A stretch of 41,407 nucleotides of DNA, taken from Verrucomicrobia bacterium UBA1211. GTDB lineage: Bacteria > Verrucomicrobiota > Kiritimatiellia > RFP12 > UBA1067. A program made the translations under genes and the position numbers. The DNA lies in contig DBXN01000139.1 of the NCBI GenBank assembly GCA_002309585.1, positions 2,002-43,408 on the forward strand. Direction: 5' to 3'. This document shows positions 7,417 to 15,880 of this stretch, in pieces. Below the pieces are notes generated by a model, which was not told the DNA's origin, made no database searches, and saw only the letters and a program-made list of their open reading frames with translations. How positions within the stretch are numbered: the first letter of the stretch is position 1; each line of letters opens with the position of its first letter.

Positions 7417-9001
7417 GCCAGTTTGCCGCAAACAATGGGCGGCGTAATGCCGTGGCAGCCTGACGCCACGCCACCTCGACCCAGTGCGTAAGTCCCGCGA
7501 CAGCATCGGCAAGATTGCCCACCATCGTTCGCAGGCACAAAAAGAGACGCTTGAGCCATCTCTTTTTCAATCCCTTCATCAGTTTCACGAGGTTGAAGCC
7601 CACGGCGGACAGCATCGCGTTGAGTCTGTCGCCGCGTTCGCCGCCGAGCATGTTGCGCCCCATGCAGTGGTCGCTTTTGACGTGTCCTATGACGGGCTCT
7701 ATCGCGCTTCTCCTCTTCCACCATCTGAGCAGCGCCATCGGCTTGCGCTTCCTGAACCTGTTGACGACCTGCACGTCGCATTCGCCCTTGTAGTCGTGCC
7801 CCCTGTATCCGAGGTCGCAGTAGGCGTACAGCGGCTTCACGCCGCACATCTTCTCGGCCTGCCCCAGCGCCTTGGAAAGCGTGTTCCCGTCGTACGGATT
7901 GCCCGGAAGTGCCATGGCGCCGAGGATCCAGTTCGTCCGCGACGCCGTGACGAAGCCCACCTTGACACCGAACTCGTAGTGCTTGTGGACCTTACCCTTG
8001 GCGATGCACTCGACCTGCGGCTCGTGGACGGAATACACCCTGTCCTTGCCGGGCGTGCCCTTGTCCTGCGCGATGATTCTGCGCGAGAGTTCGACATGGC
8101 CGCGCAGCTGCTCGAGAAGCGCCATCTCCCGCGCGTTGCGCGGCACGATCCCCGCCGCCGCGGCCTCCGCCTCGTCGCAAACGTTCTTCAGATACTGCCT
8201 CATCGCCCTCACGACGTTCTCCGCGCGGTTGAACTGCTTCGCCTTGACGTAGCCGGAGTGCTTGCGCAGCATCGTCTTCCCCTTGCGCACGTAGTTGCGC
8301 GCGAAGCTGATGCCGAGCTTCCCGCCCGTGGCCACGACGCGCTCCCGCGCGCGGTCGAGCGTCCGCGCGTCCGTCGGGAAGCGGACGTTCTTCTCCTACA
8401 CGGTCGTGTCGACGTTCACGCGCTCGAAGTCCTTCCTCTTCGCGACCTTGTTCCTGAGCGCCGACGCCAGCGTCCCCATGATCATCTCCTCCGCGCCCGC
8501 CTCCCCGGCACGGCTGCGCCAGCGGCTCATCGTCGCCTGGTCCGTCGGCGGACGGTGCTCGAAGAACTCGCCGCCGCAGAAGTACTGCCAGTACGGGTTC
8601 TCGCACCAGTTGTCCAGCACGTCCTGGTCGCTCATCCCGAACATGTACTTCAGGAACGTAAGCCCCGCCATCATCCGCACGGGGATGGACGGGCGCCCCT
8701 TGTCGCAGCTGTAGGCGGGCTCAAGGGCCTCCTCGAACCTCCGCCAGTCGATCGCGTCGCGGAGCAGGACGAGCTCGTGGCCGGGGTCGACTAGATCCCG
8801 CAGCATAATCTTGAAGAGGTCGCTCTGGACGGGCTTTCCGCTGTCTGTTTTTGTCATCATTTTCGGGGGCTGCCTTTCGTTTTCCTTGGAAAATACGCAT
8901 ACAATAATAACAAAATGACAGCGATATTGCAAGGGGAATCTTTCATAAATTTATGCACTGCAATGAGTTATGTTCGTTGGATATGATTTTGCATAATCGA
9001 C
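7401..9001 (-). mobile_element. IS5-family insertion sequence, about 1.6 kb
   Basis: The element is bounded by perfect inverted terminal repeats and contains one transposase frame that fills almost all of it, read leftward. Both ends are flanked by TA, consistent with a two-base target duplication as in some IS5 subgroups. Its left end cuts a small rightward gene remnant. The transposase is interrupted by a stop codon, so this copy is probably not autonomous. Confidence 0.85.
7406..8860 (-). pseudogene. IS5-family transposase interrupted by an amber codon
   Basis: The frame encodes about 484 residues from the ATGATG at 8860/8857. It has an N-terminal DUF772-like region (RMMAGLTFLKYMFGMSDQDV, NPYWQYFCGG) and a DDE nuclease: DTTV (Asp about residue 151), AYCDLGYRGHD, and SAIEPVIGHVKSDHCMGRNM carrying the Glu. 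A TAG at 8396-8398 falls directly after DTTV, where relatives usually have Gln, and the frame continues unchanged as EKNVRFPTDARTL. A single CAG to TAG change explains this; it is not a frameshift. Without suppression the product lacks two of the three catalytic acids. Confidence 0.87.
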
Positions 9002-9003
9002 TA
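8986..9003 (-). repeat. right terminal inverted repeat of IS5-type element
   Basis: Exact inverted copy of 7399-7416 and the outer boundary of the insertion sequence. The bases beyond it do not continue the gene remnant seen at the left boundary. Confidence 0.85.
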
Positions 9004-9305
9004 TGTAAGATACCACATTCCCCCGTCTGAAAAAAGGGAAACAACACGAAAAAGGTTTAGCGTTTCATTCTGGAATTCTGAAATGATGGAATTATGACAT
9101 TAAGCCATTATGGAATTTCACTCCGCCGTTCGTCTCATTTCTCTTCCCTATTCCCTTATCTTTTCATTCTTCATTCTCCCCCATGCGACACCCCACCCGC
9201 CCAGCGGCAAAACGCAGCGCGGCGAGGGGGACGACAGGGCGCACCCCCTACGCCCTCCCCCACTTTCAACTTTATGGACTATGCCAAAAACTTTAAACCA
9301 CGCCA
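9004..9305. other. gene-free stretch with TGGAATT and TTCCC/TTCATT words
   Basis: No supported gene is present. From 9066 to 9120 the word TGGAATT or GGAATT recurs several times. From 9141 to 9180 lie the 15-mer CTCTTCCCTATTCCC and TTTTCATTCTTCATTCT, both shared with 11169-11310. The remainder (9180-9290) is C-rich without clear structure. Confidence 0.6.
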
Positions 9306-9334
9306 TTGCATCCGTGCAAAGGATAAGGTACAAT
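9306..9334 (+). promoter_or_regulatory. sigma70-type promoter of the AAA/DUF4143 ATPase gene
   Basis: TTGCAT (9306-9311), a 17-bp spacer and TACAAT (9329-9334), close to consensus. It lies 56 bp before the ATG and would give a leader of about 50 bases. Confidence 0.6.
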
Positions 9335-9390
9335 ACATCCAGTTTCATCTTTATGGCAGAATCCATAAACATGAAAAAGAGGAATGTGAC

Positions 9391-10722
9391 ATGACCATCA
9401 AGCGCGAAGCATTGTTGAGCCAGCTGACAGCCGCGAAACACAACAGTTTCATAAAAATCATAACCGGCATCCGACGATGCGGGAAGAGCTTTCTGCTCTT
9501 CAATCTGTTCAAAAGACATCTTCTTTCCGAAGGCGTAAAGAAAGACCATATCATCGAGATAGACCTTGAAAACGACGAAAACGAATTCCTTACCGACCCC
9601 ATCGAACTTGGGAAGTACATTCGCAAGATGACGCCGAAGCATCGCGGCAGGTTCTATGTGCTCATCGATGAAATACAGAGATGCAGAAAAGTCCTTCCGC
9701 CCGGCATCGACCTTTCGCGCGTCCATCCTGACGACCGTGAATCGGCATACATCACCTTCTACAGCGTGCTCAGCGGACTCCGCACTTCGCCGCACATAGA
9801 CGCATACGTGACCGGCTCCAACTCCAAGCTTCTCATTTCCGATGTGGCCACGGAATTTCGGGGACGCGGGCAAATCATCCAGATCATGCCGCTTTCCTTC
9901 TCCGAATACCGGGATTTCCGTGCGGACGAAGCCAATCCACTTGCCGTCCTCCAGGAATATATGCGCTACGGAGGGCTTCCCGAGTGCGCGCTCAAGCCAA
10001 CCCCCGAAGAAAAAGAAAGGTATCTGCGCAACCTCTACAGTACCATTTACATCAAAGACATCGTCGAACGCGACAAGATTCAGAATGCAGGTCTTCTTGA
10101 GGCGGTGATTGACATCGTGATGAGCAACATCGCCGGGCTCACCAATCCCACAAAGCTCACGAACACGATTCAATCCGCCATCGACGCAAAAGCAACGAGG
10201 CCAACCGTTGTCAAATATCTTGGCTGCCTCAAAAACGCCTTCCTGGTCCTTGAAGCCGCCAGATACGACGTCAAGGGTCGGCACTATCTCGACTATCCCA
10301 TCAAATACTACGCCACAGACCCTGGACTTAGGAACGCGCGTATCAACTTTCGCCAAACCGAGCCGACACATCTGATGGAAAATGTCATCTACTGCGAACT
10401 TGTCCGGCGCGGATATCCGGTTGATGTCGGCGTGGTGATGCTGGATGAGCGCAAAACCGGCATCCATCAGACGCAGCAATACGAAATCGACTTTGTTGTC
10501 AATCGCGGCCCGAAGCAGATCTACATTCAGTCCGCCTATTCCATCCCCACAGACGAGAAGCGGGAACAGGAAACCTTTTCGCTTCGCCATACCGGCGATT
10601 CCTTCAGAAAGGTGGTAATAACGAGCGACCCGTTCCAGACCCGAACATACGACGACAATGGCATTGCCTACATCGGCCTGATCGACTTCCTCCTTGATCC
10701 CCACTCGCTGGAAACACTTTGA
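9391..10722 (+). CDS. AAA-type ATPase with DUF4143 domain
   Basis: The 443-aa protein has an N-terminal P-loop (GIRRCGKSFLLFNL, about residues 25-38), a Walker B-like VLIDEIQRC (about 90), a sensor-like AYVTGSNSKLL, and a C-terminal DUF4143 region with LEAARYDVKGRHYLDYPIKY and a nuclease-fold-like segment ending in YEIDFVV. This is the AAA_14/DUF4143 family, abundant in anaerobes and of unknown function, sometimes suspected of defence or toxin-like roles. ATG 9391 is chosen because GAGGA lies just upstream and the promoter is correctly placed; the frame's earlier ATG at 9094 precedes that promoter. Base composition appears less GC-rich than the neighbours, consistent with acquisition. Confidence 0.88.
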   Translation: MTIKREALLSQLTAAKHNSFIKIITGIRRCGKSFLLFNLFKRHLLSEGVKKDHIIEIDLENDENEFLTDPIELGKYIRKMTPKHRGRFYVLIDEIQRCRKVLPPGIDLSRVHPDDRESAYITFYSVLSGLRTSPHIDAYVTGSNSKLLISDVATEFRGRGQIIQIMPLSFSEYRDFRADEANPLAVLQEYMRYGGLPECALKPTPEEKERYLRNLYSTIYIKDIVERDKIQNAGLLEAVIDIVMSNIAGLTNPTKLTNTIQSAIDAKATRPTVVKYLGCLKNAFLVLEAARYDVKGRHYLDYPIKYYATDPGLRNARINFRQTEPTHLMENVIYCELVRRGYPVDVGVVMLDERKTGIHQTQQYEIDFVVNRGPKQIYIQSAYSIPTDEKREQETFSLRHTGDSFRKVVITSDPFQTRTYDDNGIAYIGLIDFLLDPHSLETL

Positions 10723-11295
10723 TAAACCACAGACCAACACCCGCCTGCGCCAACCGTCTACGCCAAGGCAACGGCGTTCAAGAGGCTTCGGCGGGCAGGC
10801 AGACACGCCGCGCTTACGCTTGCGCCAATCCGAACCTGGGCGAACGTTAGTGAGCCCCGTCCGTGAAAGTCTGTGGTTAATAACTGAACCACCGACCAAC
10901 ACAGACATGCCTCGCTTACGCTCGGCAATGCCAGAACCAAGGCGAGCGTGAGCGAAGCCGTTGACTAATGACTAACGACTAACCACCCCACTATCATCGG
11001 TTGAGGGTTGAGCGTTGAGAGTCCTCTTCCCGTTCCCTGTAAACACGCTAGAAGCGCGTTCTACCACCCAACCACCTAACCACCCAAACACCTAACCATC
11101 AACCGTTGAGCGTTGGGAGGGACGCGCCCCGTCGCGTCCGCTAACGACTAACCGCTAGCGACTAACCACTCTTCCCTATTCCCCGTTCCCCATTTTTCAT
11201 TCTTCATTCTTCATTTTTCATTCACCCCGTCACCCGTCACGCGTCACCCGTCACTCCCCTTCCCTCTTTTCCCTCTTCCCTATTCCCTTGTCTTT
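10723..11295. repeat. 573-bp non-coding block of short repeated words and palindromes
   Basis: No gene is supported. From 10727 to 10920, ACCACAGACCAACAC-type words occur directly and inverted (ACCACAGAC near 10727, GTCTGTGGT near 10868). From 10961 to 10985 and 11141 to 11168 there are GACTAACGACTAACC words. The GTTGAGCGTTGAG word is at 10999-11020 and 11104-11116. CCTAACCACCCAA words fill 11060-11100. A GGACGCG/CGCGTCC hairpin lies at 11120-11139. GTCACCC repeats lie at 11229-11254. The 15-mer CTCTTCCCTATTCCC occurs at 11169 and 11273, with TTCATTCTTCATT runs nearby. Most of these words recur elsewhere in the window. Confidence 0.8.
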
Positions 11296-12819
11296 TCATT
11301 TTTCATTCTCAGCCAGGGCTTCGGAATGACGTTTTTCCGTGGCGTTCATGAGTTTTGCCAACTCGCGGGCAGGGGCCAGGACATTGTGGCCGCCGTCATC
11401 GCCCCGAAGCTTGTTCATCGCCTGATGGTACTGCGCCTGCGCCTTCTCCAGCGCCTTGCCGATCTCCTCAAGGGCGGCGAAAGCGGCATCCATCCGCGAA
11501 AGAATCTGCGACGCGCGTCTCACAATCTCCTGGTTGTTGCGGTCCACCTTCAACCGGTCAATCCCCAGCTTGAAGAGCACGAGATAGCCGAAAAGCATCT
11601 GGGGGGAAGCCAGCGCGATATTCCGTTCGTTTGCGAAGGTCCCGATCTGCGGATCGGCGGAGAGGGCGGCGGCGTAGGTGGCCTCGCTGGGCATCGCCAT
11701 GATGACAACCGGCGAATACTCCGCATCCTTATCGGCATCCCGCTCTTTCAGTTTCCGGGGATAATTCCGTTCGGCCAGGCCGGCGATCTGCGTACGAACG
11801 CTTTTGGCGTGTTCCCGCATTCGGGCTTCGGCATCGGCGATCCGTCCCTCATGGGACGCCTGGACGGCGGAAAGGAAAGCATCGATGTTGACCTTGGCGT
11901 CGATCAGGATCTTTCGGTGCACACCGTCGAAAACCGTAAAATCCGGAAGCCCCGCATCCCGCGCGCCGACCTGCTCCGTGAAGTCCGTCCCCGCCTTCAA
12001 TCCCGCCCCTTCCAGCGCGTTGCGGACGATCCCCTCGCCCCAATTCCCCTGATTCTTGTTCCCGCCCTTCAGGGCGGTCATGAAATCCTCCGCCTGTTTC
12101 CCCAGACTCTGCGCCTTCTGTCCCACCTCGCAGATGTGCGTTTTGAGTTCGGCACCAAGTTTCTCATTGTCCACCCGCGCCGACTCCGACGCCTGCTTGA
12201 ATTCAGCGATCTTCTTCTCAAGCGAGTCGAAAAGCGGCTTGATATCCCTGGCATTCTTTTCCGAGAGATCCGCGCTCTGGATTTTCAGCCGTTCCGCCGC
12301 CAAAGTGGCGAACTGTTCCCGGAGGGTTTTGACCGACTCGGCGAAGGCGCGTTCCTTCTCCTCAAGAAACCGCTCGATCGCCTCCTGCTTCTCGCGGAGG
12401 GCCTTCCCGCACTGCTCGTCGCGGTCACGCAACCGGGCCTGGCACTCCGCCTCTTTGCGTTCCAACGCGGCGTCCTTTTCAGCGAGCAGGGTGGCGCATG
12501 CGCGCTCCTTCTCCTGCAGCTGGTTCGCACACGCGAGGCCCTTCTCTTCCAACGCCCGGGCACAGGCCGCATCCCGGTCTGCGATCCGTTGGCGGCAGAC
12601 CTCGTCCTTATCCTCAAGCCGCCGCAGGACCTCCGCCTCCTTTACCGCGGAGACCGATTTCAACTGTTCCAGTTCGCCCGTCAACCGCAGGTTGTCCGTC
12701 AGCCGGAGATTCGCCGTCTTTCTCGCCCGGTACAGGCACACAAAGGCGACCAGGCACATGATCAGCAGGAACCCCGCCACACCCGCCGCCGCATAGATGA
12801 TCATCCAATCAACCTGCAT
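11296..12819 (-). CDS. rmuC: RmuC-family DNA recombination protein
   Basis: The 507-aa protein has an N-terminal membrane segment (about residues 7-30), a long charged coiled coil (about 45-235) and the RmuC nuclease-like domain: QGNWGEGIVRNALEGAGL, ILIDAKVNIDAFLSAV, SPVVIMAMPSEATYAAAL and ERNIALASPQMLFGYL. RmuC is thought to limit recombination at inverted repeats. The coiled coil is built of 11-residue repeats with cysteines 75, 86, 97, 108, 126 and 137 at equivalent positions, one step being 18 (11+7). GAGG lies upstream of the ATG. The last codons and the TGA sit inside the TTTTCATTTTTCATTC word of the adjacent repeat block. Confidence 0.9.
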   Translation of the reverse strand: MQVDWMIIYAAAGVAGFLLIMCLVAFVCLYRARKTANLRLTDNLRLTGELEQLKSVSAVKEAEVLRRLEDKDEVCRQRIADRDAACARALEEKGLACANQLQEKERACATLLAEKDAALERKEAECQARLRDRDEQCGKALREKQEAIERFLEEKERAFAESVKTLREQFATLAAERLKIQSADLSEKNARDIKPLFDSLEKKIAEFKQASESARVDNEKLGAELKTHICEVGQKAQSLGKQAEDFMTALKGGNKNQGNWGEGIVRNALEGAGLKAGTDFTEQVGARDAGLPDFTVFDGVHRKILIDAKVNIDAFLSAVQASHEGRIADAEARMREHAKSVRTQIAGLAERNYPRKLKERDADKDAEYSPVVIMAMPSEATYAAALSADPQIGTFANERNIALASPQMLFGYLVLFKLGIDRLKVDRNNQEIVRRASQILSRMDAAFAALEEIGKALEKAQAQYHQAMNKLRGDDGGHNVLAPARELAKLMNATEKRHSEALAENEK

Positions 12820-12855
12820 GATTTCCCTCTCCCTCTCGCCACAGCCCTTTCTCCG

Positions 12856-13659
12856 TCATTCATGATCGGCCAGACGCATCACCAAACCGGGTTTTTCCGC
12901 CGGCAACGGCACCACTTCATGCGCCGTCATCCAGCCATATTGAACAGGCCACTTCTCCGGGACACCGCTGATGTAGGGTCCTTTCCAACCGACCGTCCCC
13001 GGCCGTATATGGATTTTCGCGCGGGTCGGCACCGGCGCGCCCGCCAGCCGCTTCTCACCCAGATAACTGCAGGTCTCGTCCGCCGGCGCCCCGTCCAGTT
13101 CAGGTGCGTTGCCGAGAAAGGTGACGGATTGGAGCGAATCACACAAAACGAAACAGTTCGCGCCCAGCCGGCGGAGGGTTGCGGGGAAGGTTATCGAGGC
13201 CAGCGACACGCAATTGGAGAAGGCCAACGGCCCCACCGTCTCCACACCGCCGAGAAACGTCACATTCGTCAAAGAGATACACCAGGAAAAGGCGAGCGGG
13301 CCAACCTCGCGCACCGTTGCCGGAAGGGTGATCGAGGTCAGTTTCGTACATCCGACAAAGGCGGAATCCATCACCTTCCGGACGGGTAACCCGTCAATCA
13401 TCGCCGGAATCTCCAAGCTGCCCGCATAACTCGACGCGATCCCCTGCCGGCGCGGATAAACCGTTCCGATCGTCACATACGACGCGTGCTCCTCGCCTGA
13501 AACACCCGGCTCGCAGACCTTGCTATAGAAAAGGCCCGGAACCGGATCATTCCCATCCATCTGATACGGATAACTGGCGTAACGGCCCACCCAATCCCCG
13601 TAGGCCAGTCCCGCGACGCACAATCCCGCCAGCGCCACCCGAACCCACCGTACCATCAT
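12856..13659 (-). CDS. secreted BspA-type leucine-rich-repeat (LRR_5) protein
   Basis: The 267-aa protein has a short signal peptide (VALAGLCVAGLAYG). The middle (about residues 85-185) contains about four LRR_5 repeats of the form AFxGCTKLTSITLPATVxxVG, for example LAFSWCISLTNVTFLGGV and LAFSNCVSLASITFPATL. These repeats are typical of surface proteins in anaerobes and are usually binding modules. The C-terminal 70 residues carry PGTVGWKGPYISGVPEKWPV, seen after such repeats. It starts with two consecutive ATG codons. It lies 36 bp upstream of rmuC on the same strand and could be co-transcribed. Confidence 0.82.
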   Translation of the reverse strand: MMVRWVRVALAGLCVAGLAYGDWVGRYASYPYQMDGNDPVPGLFYSKVCEPGVSGEEHASYVTIGTVYPRRQGIASSYAGSLEIPAMIDGLPVRKVMDSAFVGCTKLTSITLPATVREVGPLAFSWCISLTNVTFLGGVETVGPLAFSNCVSLASITFPATLRRLGANCFVLCDSLQSVTFLGNAPELDGAPADETCSYLGEKRLAGAPVPTRAKIHIRPGTVGWKGPYISGVPEKWPVQYGWMTAHEVVPLPAEKPGLVMRLADHE

Positions 13660-13700
13660 ATTCCGCCCCCATCTTTTTCCTAATATCTCACCCGCAAGAC

Positions 13701-13760
13701 GTCAGCCTTCGGACATCAGACTTCCGGCCTTCGTCATCCTCAACCCTCAACGCTCAACCG
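13701..13760 (-). repeat. word-repeat cluster (CTTCGGACATCAGACTTC plus CTCAACGCTCAAC)
   Basis: CTTCGGACATCAGAC-type words (13707-13724) are followed by CTCAACCCTCAACGCTCAAC (13739-13758). The same two elements occur in the same order and spacing at 39431-39479. The stop codon of the HAD gene (13754-13756) lies inside the CTCAACGCTCAAC word. Confidence 0.75.
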
Positions 13761-14605
13761 CCCTTGAGGCAGAACCGTTCGATCGCCTTGGCGACGCCAT
13801 CCTCATCGTTTGAGGCGGTCACGGCATCCGCAACCGCCAGAACATCGGGATGGGCATTGGCCATCGCGACGCCGAGACCCGCCGCGCGGATCATGGTCAG
13901 GTCATTCAGGCCGTCTCCGAGCGCCATGCAGTTGTCCAACGTCAGCCCCAACGCCTCCGCGAAACGCTGGAGCGCACGTCCCTTATGGGCCGTCCCGGCA
14001 TTCAGTTCCAGGTTGTTGACGGTGGAGGAGGAGATGGCGATTTCGGGAAAACGCACGCGCAACCCCTCGGCGATCTGCGCGCGCACCTCAAGCGAACGCG
14101 CGAAGAGCATGATCTTCTGCACATCCGCCCCCCTCTCGGTCAGAAAGGCCTTCAGATCGGGATAGGGTTGGCGGAGTTCCCGGACCATCTTCAGATAATG
14201 GGCATCCGGCGTGTAGTCCGCCGCCTTCTCCTGCATCGCCCGCGTCATCCGGCCCCAGTTGTCCTGGTAGCAGTCATAAATCACATCAAACCCATCCAGA
14301 TAGCGCATGATCGCAAGCGCCGTCTCCAACGGCAACTCTTCCCGGACCAACGCCGCATCGGTCAGGCGATCATAGACCTGGGCGCCGTTGATGGTGATCG
14401 CATAACGGACGAACGGCAGGTTCCGGACCGGCTCCGGCATCGCCCCGAAGAAGCGGCCCGTGGTCGGAACGATCGCGATACCCCGCCGCGCCGCCGCTTC
14501 AAGCGCAACGCGGTTCACCTCCGACAGCCTTTTCTCCGAATCCAAAAGCGTCCCGTCGAGATCCAGCGCGACAATCCGGATGTCCCGTCTTTCACCGTCC
14601 ATCAT
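13754..14605 (-). CDS. Cof-type HAD-IIB family phosphatase
   Basis: The 283-aa enzyme shows the HAD motifs of the Cof/YidA subgroup: DLDGTLLDSEKRL (motif I, nucleophile and acid Asp), PTTGRFF (motif II), a conserved Lys in HKGRALQRF (motif III), and ALGDGLNDLTMI (motif IV). Such enzymes hydrolyse small sugar phosphates or flavin and nucleotide phosphates in the cytoplasm; the substrate is unknown. The ATGATG at 14605 follows GGGGAAGAG and begins right before the conserved core. Upstream in-frame codons lie in repeat-word DNA and are rejected. The 3' end lies in the CTCAACGCTCAAC word. Confidence 0.9.
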   Translation of the reverse strand: MMDGERRDIRIVALDLDGTLLDSEKRLSEVNRVALEAAARRGIAIVPTTGRFFGAMPEPVRNLPFVRYAITINGAQVYDRLTDAALVREELPLETALAIMRYLDGFDVIYDCYQDNWGRMTRAMQEKAADYTPDAHYLKMVRELRQPYPDLKAFLTERGADVQKIMLFARSLEVRAQIAEGLRVRFPEIAISSSTVNNLELNAGTAHKGRALQRFAEALGLTLDNCMALGDGLNDLTMIRAAGLGVAMANAHPDVLAVADAVTASNDEDGVAKAIERFCLKGG

Positions 14606-14654
14606 CTCTTCCCCATTTAAATAACGCAAAGGGCGCAAAGAACCCATGACAAGG

Positions 14655-14726
14655 CTTCGGACTTCGGACATCCGATTTCCCGCGTCCACCACCTTCGAAG
14701 GAGGGCAACGGGGACGTTGCCCCTCC
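14655..14726. repeat. CTTCGGACTTC word and G/C-rich palindrome
   Basis: CTTCGGACTTCGGACATCCG (14655-14674) matches words near 13707 and 39433. At 14700-14726 GGAGGGCAACG pairs with CGTTGCCCCTCC around a GGGA loop. There is no T-run on either side, so a terminator role for the secreted-protein gene ending at 14747 is uncertain. It may instead be a REP-like palindrome. The 141-bp gap between the two genes also holds AACGCAAAGGGCGCAAAG at 14622-14639 and no gene. Confidence 0.6.
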
Positions 14727-14746
14727 CATTACCAACCTTTATTCCC

Positions 14747-15358
14747 TCATCGCCCGTCTCTCATCCCGTGGACTTCCGGGGTGTAGAGCCGCTGTGCATC
14801 CTGGAGGACCGCCGCCGCCGCAACAATCGCCTTCGCCCGGCGGGAGGGCTTCATCTCGTTCACCAGCGAGGTCCAGGCTGTAAATGCGGACTCGGAGACA
14901 TCCTCATCCGGATCGGCGATATAGGCCGCCACCATCTCCGCCGCATCGGTACCCCGCGCCTCCAGCGCGTCCACCATCGCCATCCGGATCTCAGGATGAC
15001 GCGACATCGACGCACGGCGCGAAAGCCGGATCAACTCCCGAAGCGACTCGCTCTCTTCGATCGTTTCCAGCAGCTTCTGATCCGATTCCGACATCTGCGG
15101 TTCGCGATCCACCCGGTCCGGCATCCGCCGCACCGTCCGATTTCCCATCTGGGGTGTGCCCTTGTTGCCCATTTGGGGTGCAGCCTTGTTGCCCGCCTGA
15201 GGCGTACCCGCCGGACGGTTACCGACCGACGGCGTCCCGCTGGAACGCGGCGGCGGTTGCTGCGGCCGGGTTCCCGCCGGCTGCTGCGGCTCCGCCATCA
15301 CCATCACACCCATTATCCCCAACGTACAACCCATCAGCAAAAAGCGTTTCATATCCAT
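14747..15358 (-). CDS. secreted Pro/Gln-rich protein with HEAT-like C-terminal domain
   Basis: The 203-aa protein has a signal peptide (FLLMGCTLGIMGVMVMAE), then a low-complexity Pro/Gln/Gly/Asn linker with GNKxxPQMGN repeats (about residues 24-85), then a helical region (SLRELIRLSRRASMSRHPEI, MVDALEARGTDAAEMV) that resembles one or two HEAT repeats. AAGGAG precedes the ATG; a second ATG two codons on is possible. It has its own promoter. The cysteine in the signal is not in a good lipobox context. Function is unknown; the domain suggests protein binding in the periplasm. Confidence 0.7.
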   Translation of the reverse strand: MDMKRFLLMGCTLGIMGVMVMAEPQQPAGTRPQQPPPRSSGTPSVGNRPAGTPQAGNKAAPQMGNKGTPQMGNRTVRRMPDRVDREPQMSESDQKLLETIEESESLRELIRLSRRASMSRHPEIRMAMVDALEARGTDAAEMVAAYIADPDEDVSESAFTAWTSLVNEMKPSRRAKAIVAAAAVLQDAQRLYTPEVHGMRDGR

Positions 15359-15385
15359 TTCTCCTTATAAACCTCAACGCCCAAC

Positions 15386-15413
15386 AGTATATCAGATACC
15401 GTTCCCGATGCAA
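15386..15413 (-). promoter_or_regulatory. sigma70-type promoter of the HEAT-like secreted protein gene
   Basis: Read leftward: TTGCAT (15413-15408), a 16-bp spacer and TATACT (15391-15386). The short leader that follows contains GTTGGGCGTTGAG, a variant of the dispersed GTTGAGCGTTGAG word. Confidence 0.6.
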
Positions 15414-15532
15414 TACGGTTGCAAAACATCCCATGGGGAAAGAAACGGAGTTCCTCGCCGTAACTTTTTACGCTTGCCCCCTTCGGTCCGATTTAATACA
15501 CTTTTCACACTCTAAACACTTGAGGTGAAGAG

Positions 15533-15784
15533 ATGGATGCTACGACGATTGAGCGGAAACTGAAGGAGATGATTGTTGAACGGCTGTTTCTTCCGGTACC
15601 ACCCGAAGAGATGGTGACCGATGCCTCGCTGATTGAAACCTACGGCGTGGATTCGGTTTGCCTTCTTGAGCTGGTGGTCGGTCTGGAGGATGCGTTCGGC
15701 ATTGTGATTGAGGACAGCGATTTTGACGTGCGGAACTTCATTTCCGTCGCCGCCTTGCGCGATTTCGTCATGGCCCGGCTGTAA
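15533..15784 (+). CDS. acyl carrier protein
   Basis: The 83-aa acidic protein has the size and helix pattern of an acyl carrier protein. The motif YGVDSVCLLELVVGLEDAFG contains the Ser (about residue 41) that would receive 4'-phosphopantetheine; DSV replaces the usual DSL. GAGGTG lies six bases before the ATG. No fatty-acid synthesis genes are adjacent, so this may be a specialised carrier rather than the housekeeping AcpP. The 174-bp gap before it holds the divergent promoter and no other gene. Confidence 0.88.
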   Translation: MDATTIERKLKEMIVERLFLPVPPEEMVTDASLIETYGVDSVCLLELVVGLEDAFGIVIEDSDFDVRNFISVAALRDFVMARL

Positions 15785-15798
15785 CGGACGGTTTTCAG

Positions 15799-15828
15799 TT
15801 GCGCGGCCTCACAGGTATTCGGTAAAAT
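15799..15828 (+). promoter_or_regulatory. candidate promoter and leader hairpin of the YchJ-like gene
   Basis: TTGCGC (15799-15804), an 18-bp spacer and TAAAAT (15823-15828). The leader then contains a GGCGGGA/TCCCGCC hairpin (15842-15861) ending about 20 bases before the start codon. The hairpin has no T-run, so it may be a leader structure rather than a terminator for the upstream acyl carrier protein gene. Confidence 0.45.
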
Positions 15829-15880
15829 GAGATGAATGTTGGGCGGGAGAGGTTTCCCGCCGATCGATTGGAGCAGTGAA

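Noticed and set aside
8396..8398. Programmed frameshift in the IS transposase
   Set aside because: Both halves are in the same frame; only an in-frame TAG separates them.
9148..10908. 586-codon minus-strand frame across the AAA/DUF4143 gene
   Set aside because: No recognisable domain or ribosome site, and the plus strand has a promoter, a ribosome site and family motifs.
11060..11100. Possible CRISPR array from the CCTAACCACCCAA units
   Set aside because: The units are imperfect and contiguous, without spacers of uniform length, and no cas genes are present.
11326..13389. 687-codon plus-strand frame over rmuC and the LRR gene
   Set aside because: It crosses two well-supported genes on the other strand and reads as low-complexity Arg/Leu/Pro sequence.
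14700..14726. Strong hairpin as a terminator of the HEAT-like protein gene
   Set aside because: It lacks a T-run in either direction; kept only as a palindrome.
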